Source: Methylophaga marina
GTDB taxonomy: Bacteria > Pseudomonadota > Gammaproteobacteria > Nitrosococcales > Methylophagaceae
DNA length: 64,000 bases
Reading direction: 5' to 3'
NCBI RefSeq assembly: GCF_030296755.1
Contig: NZ_AP027741.1
Span: 806,001-870,000 of the forward strand
This document shows, one piece after another, positions 1-9,577 of this stretch (its first letter is position 1; every line of letters begins with the position of its first letter). A program made the position numbers and the translations under genes. A model generated the notes under the pieces. That model was not told the origin of the DNA and made no database searches. It saw nothing but the letters and a program-made list of their open reading frames with translations.

Positions 1-370
1 TTGATAACTCTGCATTCGTTATCACCCAACGCAGGTAATCTTTCGCTTTCTCATACTCACCTGCTTCACTCGCTTTTTGTGCCATTTGGAGCGCGGCGAA
101 AACGGCGTAAGCACTATTTTTGTTATCCTGCATCAATTTTTCTGTGCTGGCTTGAGCAGCTTCAGAATCTTGATTGCTTACTGAAACAATCGCTTGCTGG
201 TAGATCATAGCCGCTTGCTGAGTTTGAACTTGCTGATAGTTCATCCAGTAACGTACACCAAAAATGCTTGCGATACCCAGTATCACACCAATAAAGACAG
301 AGCGGCCATTTTCACGCCACCATTGTTTTATTGCTTCTGCTTTTTCTTCATCAGATGCATAGATATCCAT
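1..370 (-). CDS. yfgM: YfgM-family TPR protein, 5' part (runs off left edge)
   Basis: About 123 N-terminal residues are visible. There is a short cytoplasmic segment (MDIYASDEEK...), one membrane helix at about residues 24-42 (SVFIGVILGIASIFGVRYW), and then a helical periplasmic region of tetratricopeptide type. This matches the YfgM/TPR_21 family, single-span proteins that associate with the SecYEG translocon and with periplasmic chaperones. ATG at 370 is preceded by a good GAGGAG ribosome site. In many relatives the gene lies between hisS and bamB. Here a divergent amt gene is upstream instead, so hisS is not adjacent on this side. The C-terminus is outside the window. Confidence 0.8.
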   Translation of the reverse strand, partial: MDIYASDEEKAEAIKQWWRENGRSVFIGVILGIASIFGVRYWMNYQQVQTQQAAMIYQQAIVSVSNQDSEAAQASTEKLMQDNKNSAYAVFAALQMAQKASEAGEYEKAKDYLRWVITNAELS

Positions 371-419
371 GCGGTCTCCTCAACATCGGTTTACTGATCA
401 ACTTTATATAAAGCCGTTG

Positions 420-448
420 ATTATACGTTTTTATATGCTGCTTGTGGA
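420..448 (-). promoter_or_regulatory. Candidate sigma-70 promoter of yfgM
   Basis: On the minus strand a perfect TATAAT (420-425) follows TCCACA (443-448) at 17 bp spacing, about 45 bp upstream of the predicted start. The -35 is only a partial match, so this is a reasonable but unproven promoter. Confidence 0.4.
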
Positions 449-490
449 TCAACAATTCGTATAATCACATGCACCATGAGATATCGCGAA

Positions 491-505
491 GCACCAATGT
501 AGTGC
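491..505 (+). promoter_or_regulatory. NtrC-type enhancer site upstream of amt
   Basis: GCACCAATGTAGTGC is a dyad matching the enterobacterial NtrC operator pattern (GCAC-N7-GTGC, with the usual TGGTGC/GCACCA half-site). It lies about 125 bp upstream of the deduced start of transcription, a normal distance for an NtrC enhancer. A further half-site, TGCACCA, occurs at 521-527. Confidence 0.65.
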
Positions 506-600
506 CAAAGCTAACAATATTGCACCAATTTAAATCAATAAAACCCAACACTGGTAGATTTATTATAACCATCCAATTGATTTATATTGTTTTTTCTAAT

Positions 601-617
601 TTGGTGCGACTCTTGCT
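601..617 (+). promoter_or_regulatory. Sigma-54 promoter of amt
   Basis: TTGGTGCG-N4-TTGCT fits the sigma-54 consensus TTGGCACG-N4-TTGCT. The invariant GG (603-604) and GC (615-616) have the required spacing. Transcription would start near 628, about 30 bases before the GTG at 659. With the NtrC-like site upstream this is the standard nitrogen-limitation arrangement. Confidence 0.75.
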
Positions 618-658
618 ATTTCGGTGCTTTATATCTAAACCAACGAGGGGATAGGATA

Positions 659-1843
659 GTGAATAACGCAAATGATGTTTTGTTTATACTGCTTGGCGCC
701 ATAATGGTGCTAGCCATGCACGCTGGCTTTGCTTTTCTAGAAGTCGGGACAGTTAGAAAGAAAAATCAGGTCAACGCACTGGTAAAAATTATTGTCGATT
801 TTGCCATATCCACTATCGCTTATTTCTTTATTGGTTACGGTATAGCCTACAATTTACATTTTTTTGATGCGGCTCCAACATTGAATGAAAATTATGGTTA
901 TGGGCTGGTTAAATTCTTTTTCCTACTTACCTTTGCTGCTGCGATACCGGCTATTGTGTCTGGTGGCATTGCCGAGCGTGCTAAGTTTTACCCTCAACTC
1001 ATAGCGACATTTTTTATTGCTGGTTTTATTTATCCTTTCTTCGAAGGCATTTCATGGAACGGTGCATATGGTATTCAAGAGTGGTTGAGTAACACATATG
1101 GTGCCGGCTTTCATGATTTCGCTGGTTCAATTGTTGTTCATGCTGTGGGCGGCTGGATTGCATTAGCAGCAGTCTTGCACCTCGGTCCACGCCATGGACG
1201 CTATGGTAAAAAAGGTGAAATATTTGCACACCCACCTTCAAATATCCCTTTTCTGGCACTGGGTGCATGGATTCTTACTGTAGGCTGGTTTGGGTTTAAT
1301 GTCATGTCAGCTCAGGCTATTGATGGAATAAGTGGATTGGTTGCTATCAATTCACTTATGGCAATGGTTGGCGGCATACTTGCTTCGTGCCTAGTGGGTA
1401 AAAACGACCCGGGCTTTGTGCACAATGGACCTCTTGCAGGTTTAGTAGCCATATGTGCAGGTTCAGATATCATGCATCCATTAGGAGCCCTGGTGACAGG
1501 TTTGGTTGCGGGTTCACTATTCGTCTTCACATTCACACTCACACAAAACAAATGGAAAATTGATGATGTCCTTGGGGTGTGGCCTTTACATGGTCTTTGT
1601 GGTGTTTGGGGTGGTATTGCAGCTGGTATCTTCGGTCAAGTCGCTTTAGGTGGTATGGGCGGCGTTAGTTTGATGTCACAGCTTATTGGCACTGGATTAG
1701 GTGTACTTATCGCATTTGTTGGTGGATTTACCGTTTATGGTGTGCTTAAACTCGTCTTGGGGTTAAGGCTATCTCAAGAACAAGAATATGAAGGTGCAGA
1801 TTTAAGTATCCACAAAATCACAGCAACGCCGAATAATGACTAA
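659..1843 (+). CDS. amt: Ammonium transporter (Amt/MEP/Rh family)
   Basis: 394-residue polytopic inner-membrane channel for ammonium/ammonia uptake. The twin pore histidines of the family are visible at about H161 (SIVVHAVGG) and H311 (WPLHGLCG), and the family motif SGGIAERAKF is at about 101-110. The short cytoplasmic tail (EQEYEGADLS) resembles the PII-sensitive tail of AmtB. I chose GTG at 659, preceded by GAGGGG, over an in-frame ATG at 587. The ATG would add 24 residues of non-membrane character and lies upstream of the sigma-54 promoter, so it would not be transcribed. No glnK is adjacent. The gene converges on lpxA. Confidence 0.93.
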   Translation: MNNANDVLFILLGAIMVLAMHAGFAFLEVGTVRKKNQVNALVKIIVDFAISTIAYFFIGYGIAYNLHFFDAAPTLNENYGYGLVKFFFLLTFAAAIPAIVSGGIAERAKFYPQLIATFFIAGFIYPFFEGISWNGAYGIQEWLSNTYGAGFHDFAGSIVVHAVGGWIALAAVLHLGPRHGRYGKKGEIFAHPPSNIPFLALGAWILTVGWFGFNVMSAQAIDGISGLVAINSLMAMVGGILASCLVGKNDPGFVHNGPLAGLVAICAGSDIMHPLGALVTGLVAGSLFVFTFTLTQNKWKIDDVLGVWPLHGLCGVWGGIAAGIFGQVALGGMGGVSLMSQLIGTGLGVLIAFVGGFTVYGVLKLVLGLRLSQEQEYEGADLSIHKITATPNND

Positions 1844-1860
1844 GTAAGAATGGAATAAAG

Positions 1861-1886
1861 CATAATCCGATTGTTATCGGATTATG
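1861..1886. terminator. Hairpin between convergent amt and lpxA
   Basis: A perfect 11-bp inverted repeat (CATAATCCGAT / ATCGGATTATG) with a TGTT loop spans the last codons of lpxA. There is no long T tract on either side, only a weak CTTTATT after it on the minus strand. It probably acts as a bidirectional transcription stop. Confidence 0.5.
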
Positions 1887-2644
1887 CCACCCTCCTGGTT
1901 CTTGAGAAAATCAGATAATAGAGAAATTTCATCTGATTCTTGTTTGATGTTTTCGATGCGTATCTCAGCTTCTTCTAACTTCAAGCCTGAACGATATAAA
2001 AATTTATACGCTTGTCGAATATTTTTAATTTGTAGATCAGTAAAATTACGTCTGCGTAATCCTTCAACATTAATGCCAAAGGGTTTCGCCATGTGACCAG
2101 AGACCAGCACATACGGGGGTACATGTCTTGAAATCACACTGCCCATAGCACTGAAGGAATGTGATCCCATGTAATTAAATTGACTGATTAAAGTAAAACC
2201 ACCCAGAATCACAAAATCATCGATAATCACATGACCGGCAAGTGATGCATTATTCGCAAAGATATTATCGTTACCAATAATACAGTCATGAGCGATATGG
2301 ACATAAGCCATAATCCAGTTGTTACTGCCAAGACGAGTTACGCCTCCGCCTTGCACAGTGCCACGGTTGATTGTGACGGACTCACGTATAAGATTGTTAT
2401 CACCAATCTCTAATGTGGTGTCTTCACCATGAAATTTTTTATCTTGAGGTTCTTCACCAATAGAAGCAAATTGAAAGATGCGGTTATTCTTACCAATCTT
2501 CGTTGGTCCATTTATAACGACATGTGAAGCAATTTCAGTCCCTTCGCCAATCTCTACCTTTGGGCCGATAACAGAAAAAGGACCAATTTTGACGTTATCA
2601 GCGATAACGGCGCTTGGGTCAATGATAGCTGTTTGATGTATCAC
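1874..2644 (-). CDS. lpxA: UDP-N-acetylglucosamine acyltransferase
   Basis: 256 residues. LpxA carries out the first step of lipid A synthesis, moving a 3-hydroxyacyl chain from ACP to the 3-OH of UDP-GlcNAc in the cytoplasm. The N-terminal two thirds is a left-handed beta helix of hexapeptide repeats. The catalytic histidine is H119 in HIAHDC, followed by NNASLAGHV and the C-terminal helical signature [10 protein letters not shown]. The start is GTG at 2644, overlapping the TGA of fabZ by the GTGA arrangement, so the two are probably translationally coupled. It is the last gene of the long minus-strand operon. The usual next gene, lpxB, is absent. Confidence 0.96.
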   Translation of the reverse strand: MIHQTAIIDPSAVIADNVKIGPFSVIGPKVEIGEGTEIASHVVINGPTKIGKNNRIFQFASIGEEPQDKKFHGEDTTLEIGDNNLIRESVTINRGTVQGGGVTRLGSNNWIMAYVHIAHDCIIGNDNIFANNASLAGHVIIDDFVILGGFTLISQFNYMGSHSFSAMGSVISRHVPPYVLVSGHMAKPFGINVEGLRRRNFTDLQIKNIRQAYKFLYRSGLKLEEAEIRIENIKQESDEISLLSDFLKNQEGGIIR

Positions 2645-3090
2645 TTTGGCATTTCTTGGTTAACACACATGATATCGGCGCTGACAACAACTTCGCCATC
2701 AACACTCGCTTCGCCCGTAAATTTCCACAGGTTACGTTTATTCTTTTCTAACTTAACTTCAAGTCTAAGTTGATCACCGGGTTCAACAGGTCGTTTAAAC
2801 CGAGCATTATCTATACCAGCCAGATAGTATAATGCTTCATCAGAACGGATTTGATCCGCTGTCTTGAACGCTAATAACCCTGTCGCTTGCGCAAGGGATT
2901 CAAGGATTAATACACCAGGCATAATGACGCGCTGAGGGAAATGACCTGTAAAATGCGGCTCATTAAATGTCACATTTTTAATGCCGACCAAACGCTCACC
3001 CGGGGTAAACTCTATAACCCTGTCAATCAACAAGAAAGGGTATCGATGAGGTAACAGGCGTTGAATTTCATGTATATCAATCGTGTTCAA
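2641..3090 (-). CDS. fabZ: 3-hydroxyacyl-[ACP] dehydratase
   Basis: 149-residue hot-dog fold enzyme of fatty acid elongation; it dehydrates 3-hydroxyacyl-ACP and so competes with LpxA and LpxD for their substrates. Catalytic H50 lies in HFTGHFP and E64 in LILESLAQ. The start is TTG at 3090 with AAGGG about seven bases upstream. No ATG fits, and the protein begins like other FabZ enzymes with the LLPHRYPFL motif at 12-20. It lies between lpxD and lpxA, the usual place. Confidence 0.95.
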   Translation of the reverse strand: MNTIDIHEIQRLLPHRYPFLLIDRVIEFTPGERLVGIKNVTFNEPHFTGHFPQRVIMPGVLILESLAQATGLLAFKTADQIRSDEALYYLAGIDNARFKRPVEPGDQLRLEVKLEKNKRNLWKFTGEASVDGEVVVSADIMCVNQEMPK

Positions 3091-3177
3091 GCTAATATCC
3101 CTTGACTATCATTGTATTTAAAAGACCGACAATGTTACTGTGAGAGCAGACTTTGGTAAAGCAAAACAACATTGCAA

Positions 3178-4194
3178 TCAGTCTTTATCTTGCTCTTCAA
3201 GCTGTTTCACACGATCAAATAATTTATCCATCTGACGGTATCTAATCACGTTTTTATGCCATTGCTTCGTTGGCTCAACCGGTATACCTGACGAATAGAC
3301 ACCTGCTTCATTGATGGACTTTGTCACCATACTCATGCCAGTCAACTGCACTCCATTGGCGATATTGATATGTCCAGCCATGCCGGTGCCACCACCTATC
3401 GCACAATATTCACCAATAGATGTACTACCCGCTATTCCTGTACAGCCCGCTATGACCGAATGTTTTCCAATAGTCACGTTATGGCCAATTTGTATTTGAT
3501 TATCGAGTTTTACACCGTCTGCTATTACGGTATCTTCGATAGCGCCTCTGTCAATCGTAGTGTTAGCGCCGATTTCAACGTCGCTGCCTATTTTAACTGA
3601 CCCAACCTGAGGCACCTTAATCCAGTGCCCATTATCATTGGCAATACCAAAACCGTCTGCACCAATCACAACGCCTGGATGGATGATAGTACGTTCACCG
3701 ATATCCACACCAAAACATAATGTCACATTAGGACGGAGTGTTACGCCTTTTCGAAGAATGACGTCATGCTCAATAACACAGCCTGGGCCTATAGTTACGT
3801 TATCCTTGATGATAACGCCTGGCTCAATGACAACATGTGCACCAATGCTGACATTGCTACCTATCTCGGCTGAAGGATCAATGGCTGCAGATGGATGGAT
3901 GGCAGCAGAGTGCTTTTTTACCGGATGTAAAAGACTAGCTGCTTTGGCATAGGCAACATAAGGATCATCAACCTCAATGGCATTTGTCACGACATATTCG
4001 GACATGTCTTTTGAGACGATGATGGCCCCAGCCTGGGATTGTTTTAAAAACTTTTTATATTTCGAATTAGATAAAAAGCTTAGTTGAGATGATTCAGCAT
4101 TTGATAGAGTACCGACGCTGCTAACTTCGTAAGTAGCATCGCCGATAACTCTACCATTGATTTCTTCTGCTATTTGAGCAAGTGTCAAACCCAC
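3178..4194 (-). CDS. lpxD: UDP-3-O-acylglucosamine N-acyltransferase
   Basis: 338 residues. LpxD adds the second, amide-linked acyl chain to the lipid A precursor. An N-terminal uridine-recognition domain (about 1-100) is followed by hexapeptide repeats forming a left-handed beta helix. The catalytic histidine is near residue 240 in DNQIQIGHNVTIG. A C-terminal helix may bind ACP. The start is GTG at 4194, nine bases after skp ends. An 87-bp spacer without visible genes separates it from fabZ. Confidence 0.95.
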   Translation of the reverse strand: MGLTLAQIAEEINGRVIGDATYEVSSVGTLSNAESSQLSFLSNSKYKKFLKQSQAGAIIVSKDMSEYVVTNAIEVDDPYVAYAKAASLLHPVKKHSAAIHPSAAIDPSAEIGSNVSIGAHVVIEPGVIIKDNVTIGPGCVIEHDVILRKGVTLRPNVTLCFGVDIGERTIIHPGVVIGADGFGIANDNGHWIKVPQVGSVKIGSDVEIGANTTIDRGAIEDTVIADGVKLDNQIQIGHNVTIGKHSVIAGCTGIAGSTSIGEYCAIGGGTGMAGHINIANGVQLTGMSMVTKSINEAGVYSSGIPVEPTKQWHKNVIRYRQMDKLFDRVKQLEEQDKD

Positions 4195-4203
4195 AACTGT
4201 ACT

Positions 4204-4710
4204 CTATTTTTTAGCTTTCAACATTTCCAAGACTTTATTTGTCAGGTCAACTTTATCACTGGCAAAAATGACACCTTGATACAACACCATGTCATACGAT
4301 TCTTTTTTTGCCAGATCGACAATGGTTTCTGCAATGTCTTTTTCAAGCTTTCTTAACTCTTCATTACGACGGATCGATAAGTCTTCACTGTACTCATCTT
4401 GAAGGCGTTGCAGTTCACGTTGATCGCTTAATAAATCACGTTCTTTGTCACGACGTTGATCTGCACTGAGGATAGCCCCGTCTTTATTTAATTTTTCTTG
4501 TGCAGCACGAAGTGCTTTGTGTTTTGCTTCTAATGATTTACTTCTTGCGGAGAATTCTTTTTCCAAACGCGCGAGTGCTGCTGCTTTTTGTGGTGATTTA
4601 TCAAGCACCACGCCTGCATTTACAACACCAATTTTTAAATCTGCTGCATAACTAGCAGGGGCGGCGATGAACAATGCAAATAATAGCCAAATAAACTTCA
4701 AATTCTTCAC
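4204..4710 (-). CDS. skp: Periplasmic chaperone Skp/OmpH
   Basis: 168 residues. A signal peptide (KNLKFIWLLFALFIAAPASYA) is followed by the mature start ADLKIGVVN and a long charged coiled-coil region, as in the trimeric Skp chaperone that holds unfolded outer-membrane proteins for the Bam complex. I prefer GTG at 4710 because GGAG lies six bases upstream. A TTG at 4722 would place that ribosome site inside the gene and add four residues. It follows bamA directly, as in most Gammaproteobacteria. Confidence 0.9.
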   Translation of the reverse strand: MKNLKFIWLLFALFIAAPASYAADLKIGVVNAGVVLDKSPQKAAALARLEKEFSARSKSLEAKHKALRAAQEKLNKDGAILSADQRRDKERDLLSDQRELQRLQDEYSEDLSIRRNEELRKLEKDIAETIVDLAKKESYDMVLYQGVIFASDKVDLTNKVLEMLKAKK

Positions 4711-4729
4711 ACTCAACTCCAATAATTAA

Positions 4730-7006
4730 TTAAAACGTCGAACCCAATGAGAACTGGAATGCTTCAGTCTCATCACCGTCTTCTTTCTTCAACGGTGCCG
4801 CTATACTAAACGACATTGCACCAAATGGGGAAATCCAGATAGCGGACAAACCTGCTGAATACCTCAGTAAACCAGCATCAAAATCTTGATCCACATCATA
4901 AACGTTACCAAAGTCAGTAAAGGCGCTAAGACGGAAAGATTTTAACGTTTTTTTCATAAATGGCACGGGGAAAATAACTTCCGCACCACCGCTAACCAGT
5001 AAATTACCACCTAACGGTTCATCGTCCTCTTTGACACCCAAGGTATTAGCCTGGAAGCCGCGGACACTTCTGATACCACCAGCGTAGAAGTTCTGGAAGA
5101 AAGGAAACTCCTCAGTATCACCATAGGATTCACCATATCCGAACTCACCTCTTAACGCGAAAGTGAAGGTGTCGTTGATCGGATGGTAAGCATTCGCTTT
5201 GTATTTGAGCTTGTAGTACTGCAATGATGGTCCTGGTATAGCAAACTCACCTGTCAATGTTTGCGACACACCACTTGTTGGTAATAATGCGTTATTACGG
5301 TCATCACTGGACCAGCCAAGATTTAATGTAACGGTATCAAAGGTGTCACCTTCACGATCGATAAAATCAGAATAGCGCGAAATAGTGTTATCTGAAGGAA
5401 GATCAATTTGAGTACGTTCATAACCCACCCCAAGATTGATACGATTCTCTTCTGAAATTGGAATACCGAAAGTGATATCCCCACCGAATGCGTCAAGAGT
5501 ATATGTTGCTATGTTTGCTTCATCAGCATCTGTTTCACGATAGAAAGCATTAAAGCCCTGACTAATACCATCGACTGTGACAAATGGATTGGTGTAACCA
5601 AAGCTATATATCGTGTTAATGCTACTATTATTGAAGCCAAATCGAATGTGCTTACCACTACCCAAGAAGTTTTTCTGCGTCACATTGGCATTGAAAATCA
5701 GACCATCTGATTGGGAGAAGCCGATACCGGCAGATAAACTACCTGATGGTGTTTCTGTGACTCCAAAATCTAAATCAACCTGATCCTGTACACCAGCCAC
5801 CGGAATAGTTTCGACATTCACATTTTCAAAGTAACCAAGACGTGACACCCTGGCCTTAGACTGCTCTACCTTTTCTGTGGAGATCCATGCAGATTCTTGT
5901 TGGCGGAATTCACGACGTAAAACCTCGTCACGTGTTTTACTGTTACCTGAAATATTGATACGTCTGACGTAGGCTCTACGACCTGGATCGACGAAGAACG
6001 TCAAATCTACTTCACGCTTTTCACGGTCAATCTCAGGCACCGCGTTGACGTTTGCAAAGGCATAGCCATCATTACCTAAGCGATTAGTTAAATTTTCAGT
6101 ACTCTTAGTGATGGCTTTACGTGAAAACACCGAGTTTTCTCGAATCGTAACCAGCTTAAATAATTCTTCTTCAGGTACGATCAAATTACCGGCTAATCGC
6201 ACTTCGTTAATTTTATATTTCTCGCCTTCACTGATATTGATTGTGATGAACATGTGTTTCTTATCATCACTGATAGAGACTTGAGTTGACTCAACCGTAA
6301 AATCCACAAAACCACGATCTAAGTAAAAAGAACGTAAGGTTTCTAAATCCGCGGATAATTTTTGACGAGAATATTGATTGTCCTTCGTCAGGAATGAGAG
6401 TAATGAACCGGTTGTGGTCTGAAAATCTGTCATCAGCTCTTCATCATCAAAAGCATGATTACCAACAATGTTAATATCATTGATAGTCGCCACCACGCCT
6501 TCTGCCATCGTGATACGAATAGCTACACGATTTCGTGATAACGGTGTTACCTCAGAACTAATCGCCACACCGTATTTGCCTCGACTGAAATATTGACGCT
6601 CAAGTTCAAGCTCTACACGCTCTAGCATGGCTTGCTCAAAAACCTGGCCTTCACCAAAACCGATTTCCCGAAGCGACTTCAGCAACTCTGCTGAGTCCAT
6701 GTCTTTATTGCCGACAAGTTCGATACTGGATATGGCTGGACGTTCTTTGACTTTGATAACTAATACACCGTCTTGTCTTTCTACTTCAACATCATTGAAA
6801 TATTTAGACTTAAACAATGAGCGAATAATGCCTTTTGCATCATTATCCGTCATCGTATCCCCTACTTTCACAGGGAGATAGTTAAAGACTGTACCAGCAG
6901 AAATCCGCTGCAATCCTTCTATACGAATATCTTCGATGGTAAAGGACTCAGCCTTTGCGACTGAGATAAAAGACAAAAACAGGAGTATAGGCAGTAATTT
7001 ATTCAT
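4730..7006 (-). CDS. bamA: Outer membrane assembly factor BamA
   Basis: About 758 residues, a normal BamA length. A signal peptide (MNKLLPILLFLSFISVAKA) is followed by five POTRA repeats over roughly residues 20-420 and a 16-strand beta barrel. The barrel carries the VRGF lid motif in IRSVRGFQAN and ends in a terminal phenylalanine (SLGSTF), the outer-membrane insertion signal. BamA is the essential core of the machine that folds outer-membrane proteins. An upstream in-frame TTG (7018) is possible, but ATG at 7006 starts a clean signal peptide. Confidence 0.96.
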   Translation of the reverse strand: MNKLLPILLFLSFISVAKAESFTIEDIRIEGLQRISAGTVFNYLPVKVGDTMTDNDAKGIIRSLFKSKYFNDVEVERQDGVLVIKVKERPAISSIELVGNKDMDSAELLKSLREIGFGEGQVFEQAMLERVELELERQYFSRGKYGVAISSEVTPLSRNRVAIRITMAEGVVATINDINIVGNHAFDDEELMTDFQTTTGSLLSFLTKDNQYSRQKLSADLETLRSFYLDRGFVDFTVESTQVSISDDKKHMFITINISEGEKYKINEVRLAGNLIVPEEELFKLVTIRENSVFSRKAITKSTENLTNRLGNDGYAFANVNAVPEIDREKREVDLTFFVDPGRRAYVRRINISGNSKTRDEVLRREFRQQESAWISTEKVEQSKARVSRLGYFENVNVETIPVAGVQDQVDLDFGVTETPSGSLSAGIGFSQSDGLIFNANVTQKNFLGSGKHIRFGFNNSSINTIYSFGYTNPFVTVDGISQGFNAFYRETDADEANIATYTLDAFGGDITFGIPISEENRINLGVGYERTQIDLPSDNTISRYSDFIDREGDTFDTVTLNLGWSSDDRNNALLPTSGVSQTLTGEFAIPGPSLQYYKLKYKANAYHPINDTFTFALRGEFGYGESYGDTEEFPFFQNFYAGGIRSVRGFQANTLGVKEDDEPLGGNLLVSGGAEVIFPVPFMKKTLKSFRLSAFTDFGNVYDVDQDFDAGLLRYSAGLSAIWISPFGAMSFSIAAPLKKEDGDETEAFQFSLGSTF

Positions 7007-7064
7007 TGTTATCAGCAATAACTATCCGTCGACGAAAGAGTAAGTGTACCTGCAATTAATCTGA

Positions 7065-8402
7065 TTATCCAAACACTCTTGTGAGATCATTAAAAAAGGC
7101 AATAAACATCACCATAATCAAAATCAAAAAGCCCACTTTTTGTATCTGCATCTGAGTTATTTCAGAGATTGGTTTACCTCTGACAGCCTCCACTGCAAAC
7201 ATGGCGAGATGTCCACCATCAAGCATTGGGATAGGTAAAAGGTTCAATATGCCAAGTGTAATACTTATCATGGCAAGAAAACTGATAAATGAGGTCACAC
7301 CCTGCTCGGCCGAGCTACCTGCAATTTGTGCAATACTAATCGGCCCGCCAAGATTATCGGTTGAGACTTTCCCGGTGATCATTCCCCATAAACTTTTCAG
7401 CGTCGAAGAAGAAAAATCCCAAGTTTGTATCACCGCTTGCCAAACCGCTTCAACAGGGCCATAACTTAATTCCGCTTGAAGCTCCTGAGGTATCGTGCTC
7501 TGACTTGCATCGACCGCGGCACCGATTCGTCCTTTTCCATCATCACCAGCTTGTGGTGTTAATGTGAGAGTTAAGCGTTGCTCATTACGTTGAATTTCAA
7601 TATTCCACTCTTTACCAGCACTTGCTTGGATCAATTCAACCCATTTCGACCAGTTATCAATGGTTTGTTGCTGTGAGGACAGGAGAACATCCCCCACTTT
7701 TAACCCGGCTTTTTGGGCTGGTGAGTCAGGCACAATTTCACCCAGTACCGGTTTAATAGCTGGACGCAAAGGCTCAATACCTATTTTGTCCAAAATACTA
7801 CTTGCTTGATCAATACTGACTTGAGGTATGACTAAAGCATATTGCTGCTCAATGCCTGACGTCAGTACTAAAATCTCAGTTCGTTCACCATATTCTGCTT
7901 TTTGAATGAGTGCCTTATAAACACTATTCCAGGTTGGAGTTCGTTTACCATCCACCTGTAAAATTTCATCACTCGGATTGAGACCCGCCTGAGCGGCGAT
8001 TGAGGCTGGATGCACATCATCAATGATGGGTTTAATTCCAGATACACCAACGACAAACAACATCCAATAAGCCAGTATGGCAAAAATGAGGTTGGCTATA
8101 GGGCCAGCAGAGACGATAGCCACTCTTTTTGCCAAAGACTGACGGTTAAATGCAAATTGAGCTTGCTCTTCACTTACCGGCATTTCCCGTTCATCTAGCA
8201 TTTTGACATAACCGCCCATCGGAATAGGCGCTAACACATACTCAGTGCCATCTTTACCCACTTTTTGCCAGATAGGTTTACCAAAGCCCACCGAAAACCG
8301 TAGCACTTTGACGCCGCAGCGTCTTGCTACCCAGAAATGACCATATTCATGAATGATAATCAGGATGGCTAAAGCGATTAAAAAGAAGATTAGTGAGTGC
8401 AT
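7065..8402 (-). CDS. rseP: Site-2 intramembrane protease RseP
   Basis: 445 residues. The zinc motif HEYGH (18-22) in the first membrane helix and the [11 protein letters not shown] motif near residue 392 identify an S2P metalloprotease. Two PDZ domains lie between (about 115-300). In relatives it cuts the anti-sigma factor RseA during envelope stress, and also remnant signal peptides. The ATG overlaps the end of dxr by 13 bases, and bamA follows 58 bases downstream. Confidence 0.95.
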   Translation of the reverse strand: MHSLIFFLIALAILIIIHEYGHFWVARRCGVKVLRFSVGFGKPIWQKVGKDGTEYVLAPIPMGGYVKMLDEREMPVSEEQAQFAFNRQSLAKRVAIVSAGPIANLIFAILAYWMLFVVGVSGIKPIIDDVHPASIAAQAGLNPSDEILQVDGKRTPTWNSVYKALIQKAEYGERTEILVLTSGIEQQYALVIPQVSIDQASSILDKIGIEPLRPAIKPVLGEIVPDSPAQKAGLKVGDVLLSSQQQTIDNWSKWVELIQASAGKEWNIEIQRNEQRLTLTLTPQAGDDGKGRIGAAVDASQSTIPQELQAELSYGPVEAVWQAVIQTWDFSSSTLKSLWGMITGKVSTDNLGGPISIAQIAGSSAEQGVTSFISFLAMISITLGILNLLPIPMLDGGHLAMFAVEAVRGKPISEITQMQIQKVGFLILIMVMFIAFFNDLTRVFG

Positions 8403-9577
8403 AAACCTATCTTGCTCATAGCCAAGTCTCTTGCGGCAGCGTCATCTGCCAGGATTTGTTCGAGTGATGAAGCCTCATGAATAGGTAGCTCGGTTAAAAC
8501 GTCTTCAATAATTTTCGCAATCTCAGTAAACCGTATCTGCTCATCCAAAAAGGCTTGCACTGCTACTTCATTGGCAGCATTCAAAATAGCTGTAGCCGTA
8601 CCACCATCGTTTAATGCTTTATAGGCTAAACGTAAACAAGGAAAACGTGAAAAATCAGCTTCACTAAAATCAAGCCGGCCTACTTTCACTAAGTCTAATG
8701 GTGCCACACCAGAGGCGATTCGCTCTGGCCACGATAAGGTATTCGTAATAGGAGTCCGCATATCCGGATTGCCCATCTGAGCTAAAACCGAGCCATCCTC
8801 ATAATCCACCATTGAGTGGATAACACTCTGTCTGTGTAACACGACTTCGATTTGTTGGCTTTGTAAGCCAAATAACCAATGGGCCTCAATCACCTCAAGA
8901 CCTTTATTCATCATAGTCGCTGAGTCGACGGAAATTTTTTGCCCCATGGACCAATTAGGATGAGCAACAGCTTGTTCTGGTGTCACCTCTTCTAATTTAT
9001 CCAGCTCATAGTCTCTGAAAGGCCCACCTGAAGCCGTAAGAATTATCTTCCTTACCCCTTTGCCGTTGAAATCATGATGCTGCGTGTTTGCTACGGGCAG
9101 GCATTGCCAGATGGCATTATGTTCACTATCAACGGGGAGAAGAGTTGCGCCGTTTTCTGCCACAGTTTTCATAAACAAGGCACCACTCATGACCAATGCT
9201 TCTTTGTTGGCCAGTAAGATTCGCTTGCCCGCTTTGGCAGCGGCAAGAGTGGGTAATAAGCCAGCAGCACCCACGATTGCCGCAACGACGATATCGGTTC
9301 TGGATGATGACGAAACATCTTCCAGTGACTGGGTGCCACTTTTTACAACTGTATTACAGCCTTCTTTACGAAGCGCTTCAGCCAGTTTGTCTGCAGCTTT
9401 GGCATCTAACATCACAGCAATTTCAGGTTGAAACTGCAGACATTGCTGCAACATAGTTTCAACAGATTGATTGGCTGTTAATGCATAGACTTTGAATTTT
9501 TCAGGATGAAGACTCAACACGTCCAATGTGCTCAAACCAATGGAACCAGTAGAACCAAGAATCGTCACTGATTTCAT
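8390..9577 (-). CDS. dxr: 1-deoxy-D-xylulose 5-phosphate reductoisomerase
   Basis: 395 residues. Dxr converts DXP to 2-C-methyl-D-erythritol 4-phosphate with NADPH, the committed step of the MEP isoprenoid pathway. The NADPH site is [12 protein letters not shown] (8-19). The metal and substrate region contains [13 protein letters not shown], and the flexible loop has [17 protein letters not shown]. It starts directly after the cdsA stop (TAG then ATG). The order uppS-cdsA-dxr-rseP is the one found in pseudomonads. Confidence 0.96.
   Translation of the reverse strand: MKSVTILGSTGSIGLSTLDVLSLHPEKFKVYALTANQSVETMLQQCLQFQPEIAVMLDAKAADKLAEALRKEGCNTVVKSGTQSLEDVSSSSRTDIVVAAIVGAAGLLPTLAAAKAGKRILLANKEALVMSGALFMKTVAENGATLLPVDSEHNAIWQCLPVANTQHHDFNGKGVRKIILTASGGPFRDYELDKLEEVTPEQAVAHPNWSMGQKISVDSATMMNKGLEVIEAHWLFGLQSQQIEVVLHRQSVIHSMVDYEDGSVLAQMGNPDMRTPITNTLSWPERIASGVAPLDLVKVGRLDFSEADFSRFPCLRLAYKALNDGGTATAILNAANEVAVQAFLDEQIRFTEIAKIIEDVLTELPIHEASSLEQILADDAAARDLAMSKIGLCTH

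Noticed and set aside
442-654. 70-codon plus-strand frame before amt
   Set aside because: It covers the NtrC and sigma-54 sites, is AT-rich and has no ribosome site.
587-658. Longer N-terminus for the ammonium transporter
   Set aside because: It starts upstream of the sigma-54 promoter and lacks a ribosome site; GTG at 659 has both.
9084-9456. Two overlapping plus-strand open frames opposite dxr
   Set aside because: They are antisense shadows of a complete Dxr gene.
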